15,642 nucleotides of DNA from JBKPHS01 sp046729975 (GTDB lineage: Bacteria > Actinomycetota > Thermoleophilia > Solirubrobacterales > Thermoleophilaceae), in the NCBI GenBank assembly GCA_046729975.1, contig JBKPHS010000045.1, forward strand, positions 1 through 15,642, read 5' to 3'. Shown here piece by piece: positions 1 through 6,437 of this stretch (positions are counted from its first letter, which is position 1; each line of letters begins with the position of its first letter). The notes beneath the pieces were generated by a model. It was not told where the DNA came from and did not search any database. It saw only the letters and a list, made by a program, of their open reading frames with translations. Made by a program: the position numbers and the translations under genes.

Positions 1-221
1 GTGCCGCGCTCCCAGCACTCGCCGATGTTGGGGCAGGCGGCTTCCTGGCAGACCGTGTGAAGGCCCTCCCCCTGGATAAGGGCCTGGAGCTCACGGTACT
101 TCGGCCCGCCGGGCATCGGACGCTTGAACCACTCGGGCTTGCGCTCCCGGAACGGCAGTACCTCGCCCATCTCGAGGACGCGGGCTCCGCCGGGACTCGA
201 GCGGGAACGCGTGGCGCTCAT
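1..221 (-). CDS. lipA: Lipoyl synthase LipA, N-terminal part (runs off the left edge)
   Basis: Only the first 73 codons are in the window. LipA is a radical SAM enzyme that inserts two sulfurs into protein-bound octanoyl groups to finish lipoate. The reading frame shows the LipA N-terminal pattern KPEWFKRP, then Cys58, Cys63 and Cys69 in the order C-x4-C-x5-C within CQEAACPNIGECW. In this family those cysteines bind the auxiliary 4Fe-4S cluster that donates sulfur. The radical SAM CxxxCxxC motif would lie beyond position 1. The start is the ATG at 221-219, which overlaps the lipB stop in an ATGA junction and has no clear Shine-Dalgarno sequence. Translation therefore probably depends on coupling to lipB. 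The family assignment is secure; only the intact length is unknown. Confidence 0.95.
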   Translation of the reverse strand, partial: MSATRSRSSPGGARVLEMGEVLPFRERKPEWFKRPMPGGPKYRELQALIQGEGLHTVCQEAACPNIGECWERG

Positions 222-901
222 GCGGGGACTGACTGTACAGACAGAAGCCGGTCGAGCGAGACGAGTCTCTGGCGCATCCCGTACGCCTGCGCGAACCGCC
301 AAGCCACGCGCTTGCGGAAGCAGCGCATGTCGCGTCTACCGGTCTCGAGGTAGACGGAGCTCATCCGCACGTGCTCGATGCCGCAGGGCACAATCCACTC
401 GAACGGCTGTAGGTCGGAGTCCACGTTGACGGCGAACCCGTGCGTCGTCACCCCGCGCGACACGTGGACGCCGATCGAGCCGATCTTGCCCCTCGGGGCC
501 CATACCCCCGTTACGCCCTCGCGTACCTCCGCCTCGATGCCCTCGTCCGCGAGCGCCTGGACCAGCGCGCCCTCCATCGCCGCGACGTAGTCGCGTACCG
601 CCTCGATCCGCATGATGGGATAGCCGACGAGCTGCCCCGGTCCGTGATAGGTCACCCGGCCGCCGCGGTCGGTTTCCTGGACGTCGATCCCCTGGGCCCG
701 GTACCACTCCTCGCCCATGGGCAGGTCACCGGGCTCGGTCCGGCGGCCCTTCGTGTAGACCGGCTCGTGCTCGAGCAGCAGCAGCGCGTCGGGTATCGCG
801 TCCTCCTGGCGGGCGTCGCGCAGGCGCTCCTGCAGCCTCGTCGCCTCGCCGTACTCGACGCGGCCGAGCGAGGCGACCCAGAGCTCCGGCCGGTCAGCCA
901 C
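218..901 (-). CDS. lipB: Octanoyl-[acyl-carrier-protein]:protein N-octanoyltransferase LipB
   Basis: LipB moves octanoate from acyl carrier protein to the lysine of lipoyl domains, the step before LipA. The hallmark RGGRVTYHGPGQLVGYPI lies at about residues 80-97, counted from a TTG one codon upstream. The catalytic lysine sits in GKIGSIGV (Lys140) and the catalytic cysteine in IVPCGIEH (Cys174), so the Lys/Cys pair is intact. Length of about 227 residues is normal. I chose the GTG at 901 over the TTG at 904 because GGAG lies 7 nt before the GTG but only 4 nt before the TTG. The gene overlaps the end of the E2 gene by 8 nt and lipA by 4 nt. This places it in the dehydrogenase operon, where its natural substrate is made. 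Confidence 0.95.
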   Translation of the reverse strand: MADRPELWVASLGRVEYGEATRLQERLRDARQEDAIPDALLLLEHEPVYTKGRRTEPGDLPMGEEWYRAQGIDVQETDRGGRVTYHGPGQLVGYPIMRIEAVRDYVAAMEGALVQALADEGIEAEVREGVTGVWAPRGKIGSIGVHVSRGVTTHGFAVNVDSDLQPFEWIVPCGIEHVRMSSVYLETGRRDMRCFRKRVAWRFAQAYGMRQRLVSLDRLLSVQSVPA

Positions 902-2210
902 CAAAGCTCTCCACGTGCCGCCTCACGGCCGAGAGGAACTGCGCCGCGATCGCCCCGTCGAGCGCCCGGTGGTCCCAGGACATGCAGAAGTAGGTCATGG
1001 GCCGGATCGCGATGCTGTCGCCGCCGTCGCCGCTCACCACCACGGGGCGCTTGACCACGGCCTCGAGGTCGAGGATCGCCACCTGGGGCTGGTTGATGAT
1101 GGGGGTCGCCATCAGGGCGCCGAACGCGCCCGGGTTGGTGATCGTGAACGTGCCGCCGCCCACCTCGTCGGGCGTCAGCCGCTTGGAGCGGGCGCGGTCG
1201 GCGAGGTCCTTGATCCGAACCGCGAGACCCTCGGCGGAGAGCTCGTGCGCGTTGCGAACGACCGGCACGATCAGCCCGTTCTCGCCGAGCGAGACGGCGA
1301 TGCCGAGATGGATGTCCTCGTGCACCGTGTACCTGTCGTCCTCCAGCGTCGCGTTCAGCATCGGGAAGTCGCGCAGCGCGTCCATCACGCACCGCGCGAC
1401 GAGGGGCAGGTAGGTGAGCTTGCGCGGGCCGGCCCGGCGGGCGGCCTCGATCCGGCTCATGTCGGCTTCCACGATCGTGGTGCACTGCGCGGCTGTCTCG
1501 AGCGACCGGCGCATGTGCTCGCCGATCTGGCGTCGCATGACCGAAAGCTCCCCACCGACAACCGGCTCTGGCGGCTGGGGACTGCGAGCCGGGGCCTCCT
1601 CCACATAAGGCGACTCGCTATGGAGAGCAGGCTCTGGGGGCTGGGGGCTGGGGGCTGGGGACTCGTCCTTCAGAAACGCGAGCACATCCTTCTTCGTAAC
1701 GCGCCCCCGCCGGCCAGAGCCCTGAACCTGCCCCAAATCGATCCCATGCTCGTCCGCGATCCGCCGCACGACTGGCGAGATGGGCGGCTGCTTCCCGTCG
1801 CCCGTCGGCGCGAGCGACTCGGCGCGCTCGCCGGCGCCGGCGGCCGGCGACTTGTCGTCGATCGGGCCGCTCTCGGCGGCCTCCGGCTCGGCGACGGCAG
1901 CGCCCGCATGGGGCGCGCCCTCGTCGGCGTGCGCCTCGCCCGGCCGGGCGCCGGTGTCGATCTTCGCGAGCAGCACGCCGACGTCGACGGTCGTGCCGAC
2001 GTCCACGAGGATCTCGCTCACGCGGCCGGCGGCCGGGGAGGGGACCTCGGTCTCCACCTTGTCGGTTGAGATCTCGACGATCGACTCGTCCATCTCGATC
2101 CAGTCGCCCACGCGCTTCTTCCAGGCCACGACGGTGCCCTCTGCGACCGATACGCCCATCTGGGGCATCGTGACCTCGACGACGTGGGTGCTAGTAGGCG
2201 AGGAGCTCAC
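894..2210 (-). CDS. 2-oxoacid dehydrogenase complex E2 (dihydrolipoamide acyltransferase)
   Basis: This is the E2 core, which carries the acyl group from E1 to coenzyme A on a lipoyl arm. It has one lipoyl domain (residues about 10-86) with the lipoylation site STDKVETE at Lys51. A peripheral-subunit-binding domain follows (about 144-180, SPVVRRIADEHGIDL). A proline-rich linker (183-220) leads into the catalytic domain (about 221-438), which ends with SWDHRALDGA, where His414 is the catalytic histidine. The start is the GTG at 2210, preceded by AAGGAGG at 6 nt; it overlaps the E1 beta gene by 20 nt. The linker contains two copies of SPQPPEP encoded by G-rich heptamer repeats. Pyruvate, branched-chain and acetoin complexes share this architecture, so the substrate cannot be fixed from sequence. 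Confidence 0.95.
   Translation of the reverse strand: MSSSPTSTHVVEVTMPQMGVSVAEGTVVAWKKRVGDWIEMDESIVEISTDKVETEVPSPAAGRVSEILVDVGTTVDVGVLLAKIDTGARPGEAHADEGAPHAGAAVAEPEAAESGPIDDKSPAAGAGERAESLAPTGDGKQPPISPVVRRIADEHGIDLGQVQGSGRRGRVTKKDVLAFLKDESPAPSPQPPEPALHSESPYVEEAPARSPQPPEPVVGGELSVMRRQIGEHMRRSLETAAQCTTIVEADMSRIEAARRAGPRKLTYLPLVARCVMDALRDFPMLNATLEDDRYTVHEDIHLGIAVSLGENGLIVPVVRNAHELSAEGLAVRIKDLADRARSKRLTPDEVGGGTFTITNPGAFGALMATPIINQPQVAILDLEAVVKRPVVVSGDGGDSIAIRPMTYFCMSWDHRALDGAIAAQFLSAVRRHVESFGG
1564..1664. repeat. Two G-rich heptamer repeat tracts inside the E2 linker
   Basis: On the plus strand a GGCTCTG unit starts at 1564 and again at 1630. The first is followed by GCGGCTG and GGGACTG. The second is followed by three perfect GGGGCTG units (1637-1657) and GGGACTC. 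Three heptamers make 21 nt, so the array stays in frame and encodes proline-rich sequence at E2 residues 183-194 and 209-216. The second tract has four G-runs of 4-5 bases (1636-1640, 1643-1647, 1650-1654, 1657-1660) separated by CT, which fits a G-quadruplex motif on the template strand of the gene. Confidence 0.85.
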
Positions 2211-3159
2211 GGCACGCCTCCTTCACGTCGTCCACCTGGGGCAGCACGGCCCGCTCGAGCGGCGGGCTGAACGGCACCGGGGTGTCGGGCGCGCTCACGC
2301 GCACGACCGGCCCATCCAGGTCCTCGAAGGCCTCCTCGCTGATCAGGGCGCAGACCTCCGCGGCCACGCCACACGAGCGGCTCGCCTCCTGGAGCACCAC
2401 GACTTTGCTGGTCTTTCGCACCGAGCGCAGGATCGCGTCCCGGTCCAGCGGGCAGAGCGAGCGAAGGTCGAGCACCTCGACGCTCGCCCCGTCAAGGTCC
2501 TCGGTCGCCTCGAGCGCCGTGTGAACCATCGCGCCGTAGGTCACGACCGTGAGCTCGTCGCCCTCGCGCGCGAGCCGCGCCTCGCCGAGCGGCGTCTCGT
2601 ACGGGCCCTCGGGCACCTCGCCCTTGATGCGGCGGTAGAGGTGCTTGTGCTCCATGTACACGACCGGGTTCGGGTCGCGGATGGCCGACACGATCAGGCC
2701 CTTCGCGTCCTCCGCGGTGGAGGGCGCAACGACCTTCAGGCCGGGCGACTGCAGGAACCACGCCTCGGGGTTCTGCGAGTGGAAGGGACCGCCGGAGAAG
2801 CCGCCGCCCGAGGGCAGCCGGACGGTCATCGGCACGGCGAGGCCCTGCCGGTAGTGCATCTTCGCGGCCACGTTGACGAGCTGGTCGAAGCCGCAGGAGA
2901 TGAAGTCGGCGAACTGCATCTCGCAGACAGGCTTGAGCCCCTCGACGGCCGCGCCGACCGCGCAGCCCACGATCGCGTTCTCGGCGAGAGGCGTGTCCCA
3001 TACCCGGTCCTCGCCGAACTCCTCGGTGAAGCCGTCGGTGACCTTGAAGGCCCCTCCGAAGGCCCCGATGTCCTCGCCGAGGCAGAAGACGGACTCGTCG
3101 CGGCGCATCTCGTCGCGCAGGCCGTCGGAGATCGCCTGCAGGTAGGTCAGCTCAGGCAT
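2191..3159 (-). CDS. 2-oxoacid dehydrogenase E1 component, beta subunit
   Basis: This is the transketolase-like beta subunit of the thiamine-diphosphate E1. Together with the alpha subunit it decarboxylates a 2-oxoacid and transfers the acyl group to the E2 lipoyl arm. Family marks are LGEDIGAFGGAFKVT (about 27-41), DTPLAENAIVG (55-65) with the cofactor-activating Glu60, and the GGPFHSQNPEAWF segment (123-135) with a conserved His127. The C-terminal transketolase domain follows. Length of 322 residues is typical. The start is the ATG at 3159, preceded by AAGGAGG at 6 nt. A longer open frame reaching 3237 only reads back into the E1 alpha gene and adds a low-complexity arginine/alanine leader. 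It overlaps E1 alpha by 8 nt and E2 by 20 nt. The HSQ-PEAWF segment recalls branched-chain and acetoin enzymes, but this is not decisive. Confidence 0.95.
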   Translation of the reverse strand: MPELTYLQAISDGLRDEMRRDESVFCLGEDIGAFGGAFKVTDGFTEEFGEDRVWDTPLAENAIVGCAVGAAVEGLKPVCEMQFADFISCGFDQLVNVAAKMHYRQGLAVPMTVRLPSGGGFSGGPFHSQNPEAWFLQSPGLKVVAPSTAEDAKGLIVSAIRDPNPVVYMEHKHLYRRIKGEVPEGPYETPLGEARLAREGDELTVVTYGAMVHTALEATEDLDGASVEVLDLRSLCPLDRDAILRSVRKTSKVVVLQEASRSCGVAAEVCALISEEAFEDLDGPVVRVSAPDTPVPFSPPLERAVLPQVDDVKEACRELLAY

Positions 3160-4219
3160 CGACAGCCTCCTTGCGCCAGCGCGACCAGGGCGCGTCGCCG
3201 TCGCCGAGGCGCGATGCCTCGTCCGCGAACACGCCATCGAGCGCGGTCTCCGGCTCGGGCATCGGCTGCGCCAGCGCCCACTCGCTCTCCTTGTCCATCT
3301 CCTCCTTGACAGACGACCGGATCGCGTCGGTGTCGACCGCTTGCTCGCGGAGCTTGGCCTCGTAGGTGTCGATCGGGTCCTTCTTGGCCCAGACCTCGAA
3401 CAGCTCCTTCGGGACGTAGCGCATGTCGTCGTGCGCGCCGTGCCCGTGCATGCGCATCGTCTCGCACTCGATCAGCGTGGGGCCGCCGCCATGGCGCGCG
3501 CGCTCGCAGGCCTCGGCCGCCGCGTAGAAGACGGCTTCGACGTCGTTGCCGTCCACCTTCACGCCGGGGAACCCGTACGCCTGGACGCGCTCGACGGGAT
3601 CGACTGCGAACTCGCGCTCGTTGGGGGTCGAGTAGGCGAACTGGTTGTTCTCGAGGATGAAGACCACCGGCAGCCTCCGTACTCCGGCGACGTTCATCGC
3701 CTCGTGCCACTGACCGTTCGCGCTCGAGCCCTCTCCGAACCACGTCATCGCGACGCGCTGCTCCCCGCGCATCTGGAACGCGAGCGCCAGCCCACAGGCG
3801 ACGAGCGCCATGTCGGGGAGCATCGAGACCATGCCTACCGAGCCGAGCTCCCTGTCGCCGAAGTGCATGTTGCCTTCCTTGCCCTTCGTGACGCCGCCGG
3901 CGCGACCCATGTAGTTGCAGAGGTAGCGCCCCGGCCGCACCCCGCGCACGAAGTGGGCGCCAAGGTCGCGGTGCAGGATGCAGGTGCGGTCGCGCGGGCC
4001 GAGGGGGAATGCCGAGCCGACGGAGATCGCCTCCTGGCCGCGCCCGTCGTAGAAGGAACCGGGGACCTTGCCCTGACGGTAGAGGGCGATCGCGCGCTCC
4101 TCGGCGGCGCGCATGAGCATCATGTAGCGCAAGAGGGCGCTCCGGTCTTCGAGGGTCAGCTCCGGCTTGGCCAGCCGGCCCTCGTCGAAGACCGCGGGCT
4201 TCGCGGTCGTCGTCGCCAT
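3152..4219 (-). CDS. 2-oxoacid dehydrogenase E1 component, alpha subunit
   Basis: This is the thiamine-diphosphate-binding alpha subunit of the E1 heterotetramer and the first gene of the operon. The cofactor motif is split as FGEGSSANG (161-169) and ENN (190-192), the usual G-x-G then about 26 residues then NN arrangement. The FYDGRGQEA segment (57-64) and the active-site loop RMHGHGAHDD (256-265) are also family hallmarks. At 355 residues it is full length. The ATG at 4219 follows a strong GGAGGGAGGAAC site, unlike the leaderless-looking starts elsewhere in the window. The upstream 188 nt hold several inverted repeats that may be regulatory. Whether the complex works on pyruvate or on branched-chain oxoacids is undetermined. 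Confidence 0.95.
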   Translation of the reverse strand: MATTTAKPAVFDEGRLAKPELTLEDRSALLRYMMLMRAAEERAIALYRQGKVPGSFYDGRGQEAISVGSAFPLGPRDRTCILHRDLGAHFVRGVRPGRYLCNYMGRAGGVTKGKEGNMHFGDRELGSVGMVSMLPDMALVACGLALAFQMRGEQRVAMTWFGEGSSANGQWHEAMNVAGVRRLPVVFILENNQFAYSTPNEREFAVDPVERVQAYGFPGVKVDGNDVEAVFYAAAEACERARHGGGPTLIECETMRMHGHGAHDDMRYVPKELFEVWAKKDPIDTYEAKLREQAVDTDAIRSSVKEEMDKESEWALAQPMPEPETALDGVFADEASRLGDGDAPWSRWRKEAVDA

Positions 4220-4257
4220 GTTCCTCCCTCCGAAGCCGGCACGGGGTCTCCGGCCGG

Positions 4258-4267
4258 CACTCGAGTG
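4258..4267. promoter_or_regulatory. Perfect 10-bp palindrome in the E1 alpha upstream region
   Basis: CACTCGAGTG is its own reverse complement and begins 39 nt upstream of the E1 alpha start codon, on the presumed leader or promoter side. It could be an operator for a dimeric repressor of the dehydrogenase operon. A 10-bp palindrome also occurs by chance in GC-rich DNA, so this is a weak call. Confidence 0.3.
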
Positions 4268-4327
4268 TCGATACGCGCCTGCGGGATCGCCGCGTTGGCG
4301 CGCGGGATGTCTTTGCTCAGGGACAGG

Positions 4328-4349
4328 TTACCCGCGCCACGGCGGGTTA
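4328..4349. promoter_or_regulatory. Imperfect inverted repeat between the vWA gene and the E1 operon
   Basis: TTACCCGC (4328-4335) and GCGGGTTA (4342-4349) are inverted with one mismatch around a 6-nt spacer. On the minus strand the edge reads TAACCT, a possible -10 element for the E1 operon about 105 nt from its start codon, although no good -35 precedes it. It may be an operator or a second small hairpin of the vWA transcript; I cannot tell which. Confidence 0.35.
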
Positions 4350-4360
4350 GACGAACGTGC

Positions 4361-4394
4361 GAGAGCCGGCCCAGTGGTCGCCGGGCCGGCCCTC
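4361..4394 (-). terminator. Strong GC hairpin after the vWA gene
   Basis: A 12-bp stem with one G-T wobble (4361-4372 against 4383-4394) closes a 10-nt loop. It starts 13 nt after the TAG stop of the vWA gene. It lacks a U-tract, so it would be one of the U-less hairpin terminators proposed for high-GC actinobacteria. It would separate the vWA transcript from the E1 operon, which lies on the same strand downstream. Confidence 0.5.
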
Positions 4395-4407
4395 GACGTA
4401 TCCGCGG

Positions 4408-5385
4408 CTAACGGGAGCGGCTCTGCGCGACCTGCGTGGTCGCGGTGCTCGGCGAGCCGAGCTTGGTCGCCCTGACCTTGAAGGTCAGCCGTCCGCCCCT
4501 CTGAAGGCCCCTGACGCGAACGGTCGTGAACGTCGCACCGCTGCGCTTGGTGACCCTGAGCTTCTTGATCCTCGTCGCCCCACCGCGAGCGACGACCTGG
4601 CCCCTCACCTTCTGCACGAAGCTCCGAACGGTGAACGCGTTGGCTGCGTCCGGCCAGGTGACCTCGAAGTTGAGGCTCCTGGTCGTGCTCCTCACCCTGA
4701 AGCCGTGTGTCTTGGACTGGCCGAGCGAGGTGAAGTTGTCGACGTACTGGATGATCCCGGTCCGGCAGTGGATCAGGTTGTCGATCTGGTTCATCGTCGT
4801 GTTGAGGGTGCTCGCGTTCTGCGGCTCGAAGTACTGGCCGCCGGTCTCAGACGCGATCTGCTGGAGCCGCACCCTGTCGTCCGAGGCGGCCCCGAACCCG
4901 ACGACGTACGTCTTCGGCCCGCCCTGGTGGCCGTTCGCGTACGGCCCGACGTTGTGTGCGCCGTCCGTCAGGAAGATGCGCGCCTGAGCGTTCGGGTTCT
5001 CGGCCTTTGCCAGGTCGAAGGCGGCGTTGTAGTTGGTCGAGCCGTTGTCGGCCTGGATGCGCGCGTTCAGTGTCGAGAGCATGCTCGACCGGTTGGCCGC
5101 CACCTGCCCCGGCTTGAACAGCGAGGCCGCCTGCGAGCCGAACTCGACCGCACCCAGGGTCAGGCTGTCGTTGCTCTGCTTGCTGACGATCAGGTCCATG
5201 CCCTCCTTTCGGAGGCGGTTCGGGTCGTTGATCACCATCGAGCCCGAGTCGTCGAGGATGGCCTCGACGTTTGTGGCCGGCGTGCAGCCCGGCACCTGGG
5301 CCGACGCTCCGTAGGGCGCCGCCACGACGCCTACGGCAATCGTTCCGGCGGCAAGGGCCAGAACCACCGCTCTCGACTTGAGCAC
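4408..5385 (-). CDS. Secreted von Willebrand factor type A domain protein
   Basis: The 325-residue product begins with a classical signal peptide: MLKSR, a hydrophobic stretch at about 6-23, and a likely cleavage after ASA at about 29. A vWA domain follows (about 37-205) with a complete metal-binding site: DDSGS (Asp45, Ser47, Ser49), Thr117 in GSTNYN, and Asp141 in LTDGAHN. Such domains bind protein or matrix partners through Mg2+. The mature protein has only two cysteines, Cys34 and Cys207, at either end of the vWA domain, well placed for a disulfide. The C-terminal 115 residues look like a beta-rich domain I do not recognise. There is no membrane anchor or sorting motif, so it is probably released or held by a partner. 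The start is a GTG with AGGAGG 4 nt upstream. Partners and role are unknown. Confidence 0.88.
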   Translation of the reverse strand: MLKSRAVVLALAAGTIAVGVVAAPYGASAQVPGCTPATNVEAILDDSGSMVINDPNRLRKEGMDLIVSKQSNDSLTLGAVEFGSQAASLFKPGQVAANRSSMLSTLNARIQADNGSTNYNAAFDLAKAENPNAQARIFLTDGAHNVGPYANGHQGGPKTYVVGFGAASDDRVRLQQIASETGGQYFEPQNASTLNTTMNQIDNLIHCRTGIIQYVDNFTSLGQSKTHGFRVRSTTRSLNFEVTWPDAANAFTVRSFVQKVRGQVVARGGATRIKKLRVTKRSGATFTTVRVRGLQRGGRLTFKVRATKLGSPSTATTQVAQSRSR

Positions 5386-5398
5386 AGATCCTCCTGAC

Positions 5399-5423
5399 GG
5401 TCGCGAGTCCGAACTTCGCGACC
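5399..5423. promoter_or_regulatory. Perfect inverted repeat in the divergent promoter region
   Basis: GGTCGCGA (5399-5406) and TCGCGACC (5416-5423) form a perfect 8-bp inverted repeat around a 9-nt spacer. Centre-to-centre distance is about 17 bp, close to the spacing of dimeric repressor operators. It overlaps the end of the putative vWA -10 box and the expected transcription start, and stops 3 nt short of the vWA Shine-Dalgarno site. A repressor site or a leader hairpin are both possible. Confidence 0.5.
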
Positions 5424-5449
5424 CTATCCGGAGGTGCGGCCGGGAGCAA
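5421..5449 (-). promoter_or_regulatory. Candidate sigma-70-type promoter of the vWA gene
   Basis: On the minus strand TTGCTC (5449-5444) is separated by exactly 17 bp from TAGGGT (5426-5421), followed 35 nt later by the vWA start codon. The -35 matches the consensus in its first three bases and the -10 fits TANNNT. The inverted repeat at 5399-5423 overlaps its downstream edge, which is a position for repression. Confidence 0.4.
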
Positions 5450-5461
5450 GCTGGGTCTCTC

Positions 5462-5467
5462 TAACCT
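5462..5467 (+). promoter_or_regulatory. -10-like hexamer for a leaderless start of the membrane protein gene
   Basis: TAACCT lies 7 nt before the GTG at 5475, and no Shine-Dalgarno sequence precedes that codon. Transcription starting at the usual distance from this hexamer would begin at or next to the start codon. No convincing -35 is visible 16-18 bp upstream. Confidence 0.45.
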
Positions 5468-5474
5468 CCCTGGG

Positions 5475-6089
5475 GTGGAGCGGACGGAGCGTTTCTGGAC
5501 GAGCCGCCTGCGCTGGCGCTTTCGCGGCGCCTGGCAGTGGCCCGCGTTCGCGCTGCTGACTGCCGGCGACGCGCTGATCCTGCACCTACTCCCGCCGATC
5601 GGCGCCGACATAGACCTGCCGCTCGGGCTGATCCTGGCCTCGTTCGGCAACCTCTTCCTGGTCGGAGCCGTGGCGCCCTGGCTTGCGAGGCGACTCGCGG
5701 AGCGCGACCGCCGGGCCCACCCCGGTGCGGCCGAGGCCGAACGCCTTCCGTTCGAGGTGATCCTCGACCGCACCGCGACCGCGCTGCTGGTGGTCGGAGC
5801 GGTCGGCCTCGTGGCGGCCGGCCTCGGCAACCGCCAGACGGTCGTCTCCGAGACGGAGGCGACCGAGCTGAACGCCCGGCTCGTGCGGGACTACGTGCTC
5901 GAGAACGGGAGCGAGGAGGTGCGGCGCAATCTCGAGATCGCCAACACCCGCCGCCTTGGTGAGGGCTTCTTCCGCACCTGCGTGAACCTGGACGACCGCA
6001 GCAGGGCCTTCTGCATGTACGTGGACACGAAGCGCAGGACCGTCACGCCGGACCCCGACCGGACCCCGAACGCGAAGTTCGCCCGCTGA
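5475..6089 (+). CDS. Uncharacterised membrane protein with three predicted helices
   Basis: I do not recognise this 204-residue protein. The arginine-rich N-terminus (MERTERFWTSRLRWRFR) should stay in the cytoplasm. Hydrophobic helices follow at about 22-39, 48-70 and 100-117, with a charged cytoplasmic loop at 71-99. The tail from about 118 to 204 would then face outside. This tail is hydrophilic, begins with a probable helix (residues 125-158) and contains the only two cysteines, Cys169 and Cys180, which could form a disulfide. The GTG start is chosen because the protein begins well there and a -10-like hexamer lies 7 nt upstream. The gene is divergent from the vWA gene and 39 nt ahead of a second small membrane protein. 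No enzymatic motif is visible. Confidence 0.8.
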   Translation: MERTERFWTSRLRWRFRGAWQWPAFALLTAGDALILHLLPPIGADIDLPLGLILASFGNLFLVGAVAPWLARRLAERDRRAHPGAAEAERLPFEVILDRTATALLVVGAVGLVAAGLGNRQTVVSETEATELNARLVRDYVLENGSEEVRRNLEIANTRRLGEGFFRTCVNLDDRSRAFCMYVDTKRRTVTPDPDRTPNAKFAR

Positions 6090-6093
6090 CGCC

Positions 6094-6121
6094 CTGACAG
6101 CGGTTCGCTGCCCGGCATAAT
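6094..6121 (+). promoter_or_regulatory. Sigma-70-type promoter giving a leaderless transcript
   Basis: CTGACA (6094-6099, 5 of 6 to TTGACA) and CATAAT (6116-6121, 5 of 6 to TATAAT) are 16 bp apart. The GTG start of the next gene is 7 nt after the -10 box, so the message should begin at the start codon. The spacer holds a small dyad, CAGCG-GTT-CGCTG (6098-6110), which overlaps the -35 by two bases and may be an operator. This is the best promoter match in the window. Confidence 0.65.
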
Positions 6122-6128
6122 CTCGGGC

Positions 6129-6437
6129 GTGACCGCCGCCGAGATCTTGGTGGCGCTCGCCGCGCCCGTCCTGTTCGCGCTGCTGCTCGGCAGCGCGGTG
6201 TGGCTCGCCCGCCGCGCATTTCGCGACCAGTGGCGCTGGATCGTGCCCGCGACGACGGTCTCAGCGGCGCTCGTCTGGGGCGTCTTCGTCTACGGGGTCG
6301 TCGTCCACCCGCTCGCGTGGGAGGCGGCGGACGTCTGCCTGCCGCCCGGACGCGACGGAGAGAGCGTTGGCGACGGAGCGGTGTGGGAGCTCTGCGGCCT
6401 GGGGCGGGCTGAGTACACACCCCACCTAACCCGGTAA
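6129..6437 (+). CDS. Small uncharacterised membrane protein with two predicted helices
   Basis: The 102-residue product has hydrophobic helices at about 5-27 and 37-59 joined by a positive loop (ARRAFRDQWR). By the positive-inside rule both ends should face outside. The tail after residue 60 carries two cysteines (Cys70 and Cys89) and no other recognisable motif. It resembles the shape of cytochrome-oxidase-type small subunits, but nothing specific supports that. The GTG start at 6129 follows a good promoter at leaderless distance and has no Shine-Dalgarno sequence. The TAA stop lies inside the heptamer repeat that begins at 6433. The repeat may therefore have replaced the original 3' end. 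Function unknown. Confidence 0.72.
   Translation: MTAAEILVALAAPVLFALLLGSAVWLARRAFRDQWRWIVPATTVSAALVWGVFVYGVVVHPLAWEAADVCLPPGRDGESVGDGAVWELCGLGRAEYTPHLTR

Noticed and set aside
226..243. GACTGACTGTACAGACAG stretch in the 3' end of lipB as another copy of the intergenic repeat
   Set aside because: Only one heptamer-like unit is present, and it is within conserved coding context; the similarity is too short to support.
3160..3237. N-terminal extension of E1 beta
   Set aside because: It reads back into E1 alpha. The ATG at 3159 has an ideal AAGGAGG site and gives the normal family N-terminus.
1780..3309. A 509-codon plus-strand frame opposite E2 and E1 beta
   Set aside because: It crosses two well-supported minus-strand genes and has no motif of its own.
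4220..4407. A riboswitch upstream of the E1 operon
   Set aside because: There are several inverted repeats, but I could not match them to any known riboswitch consensus.
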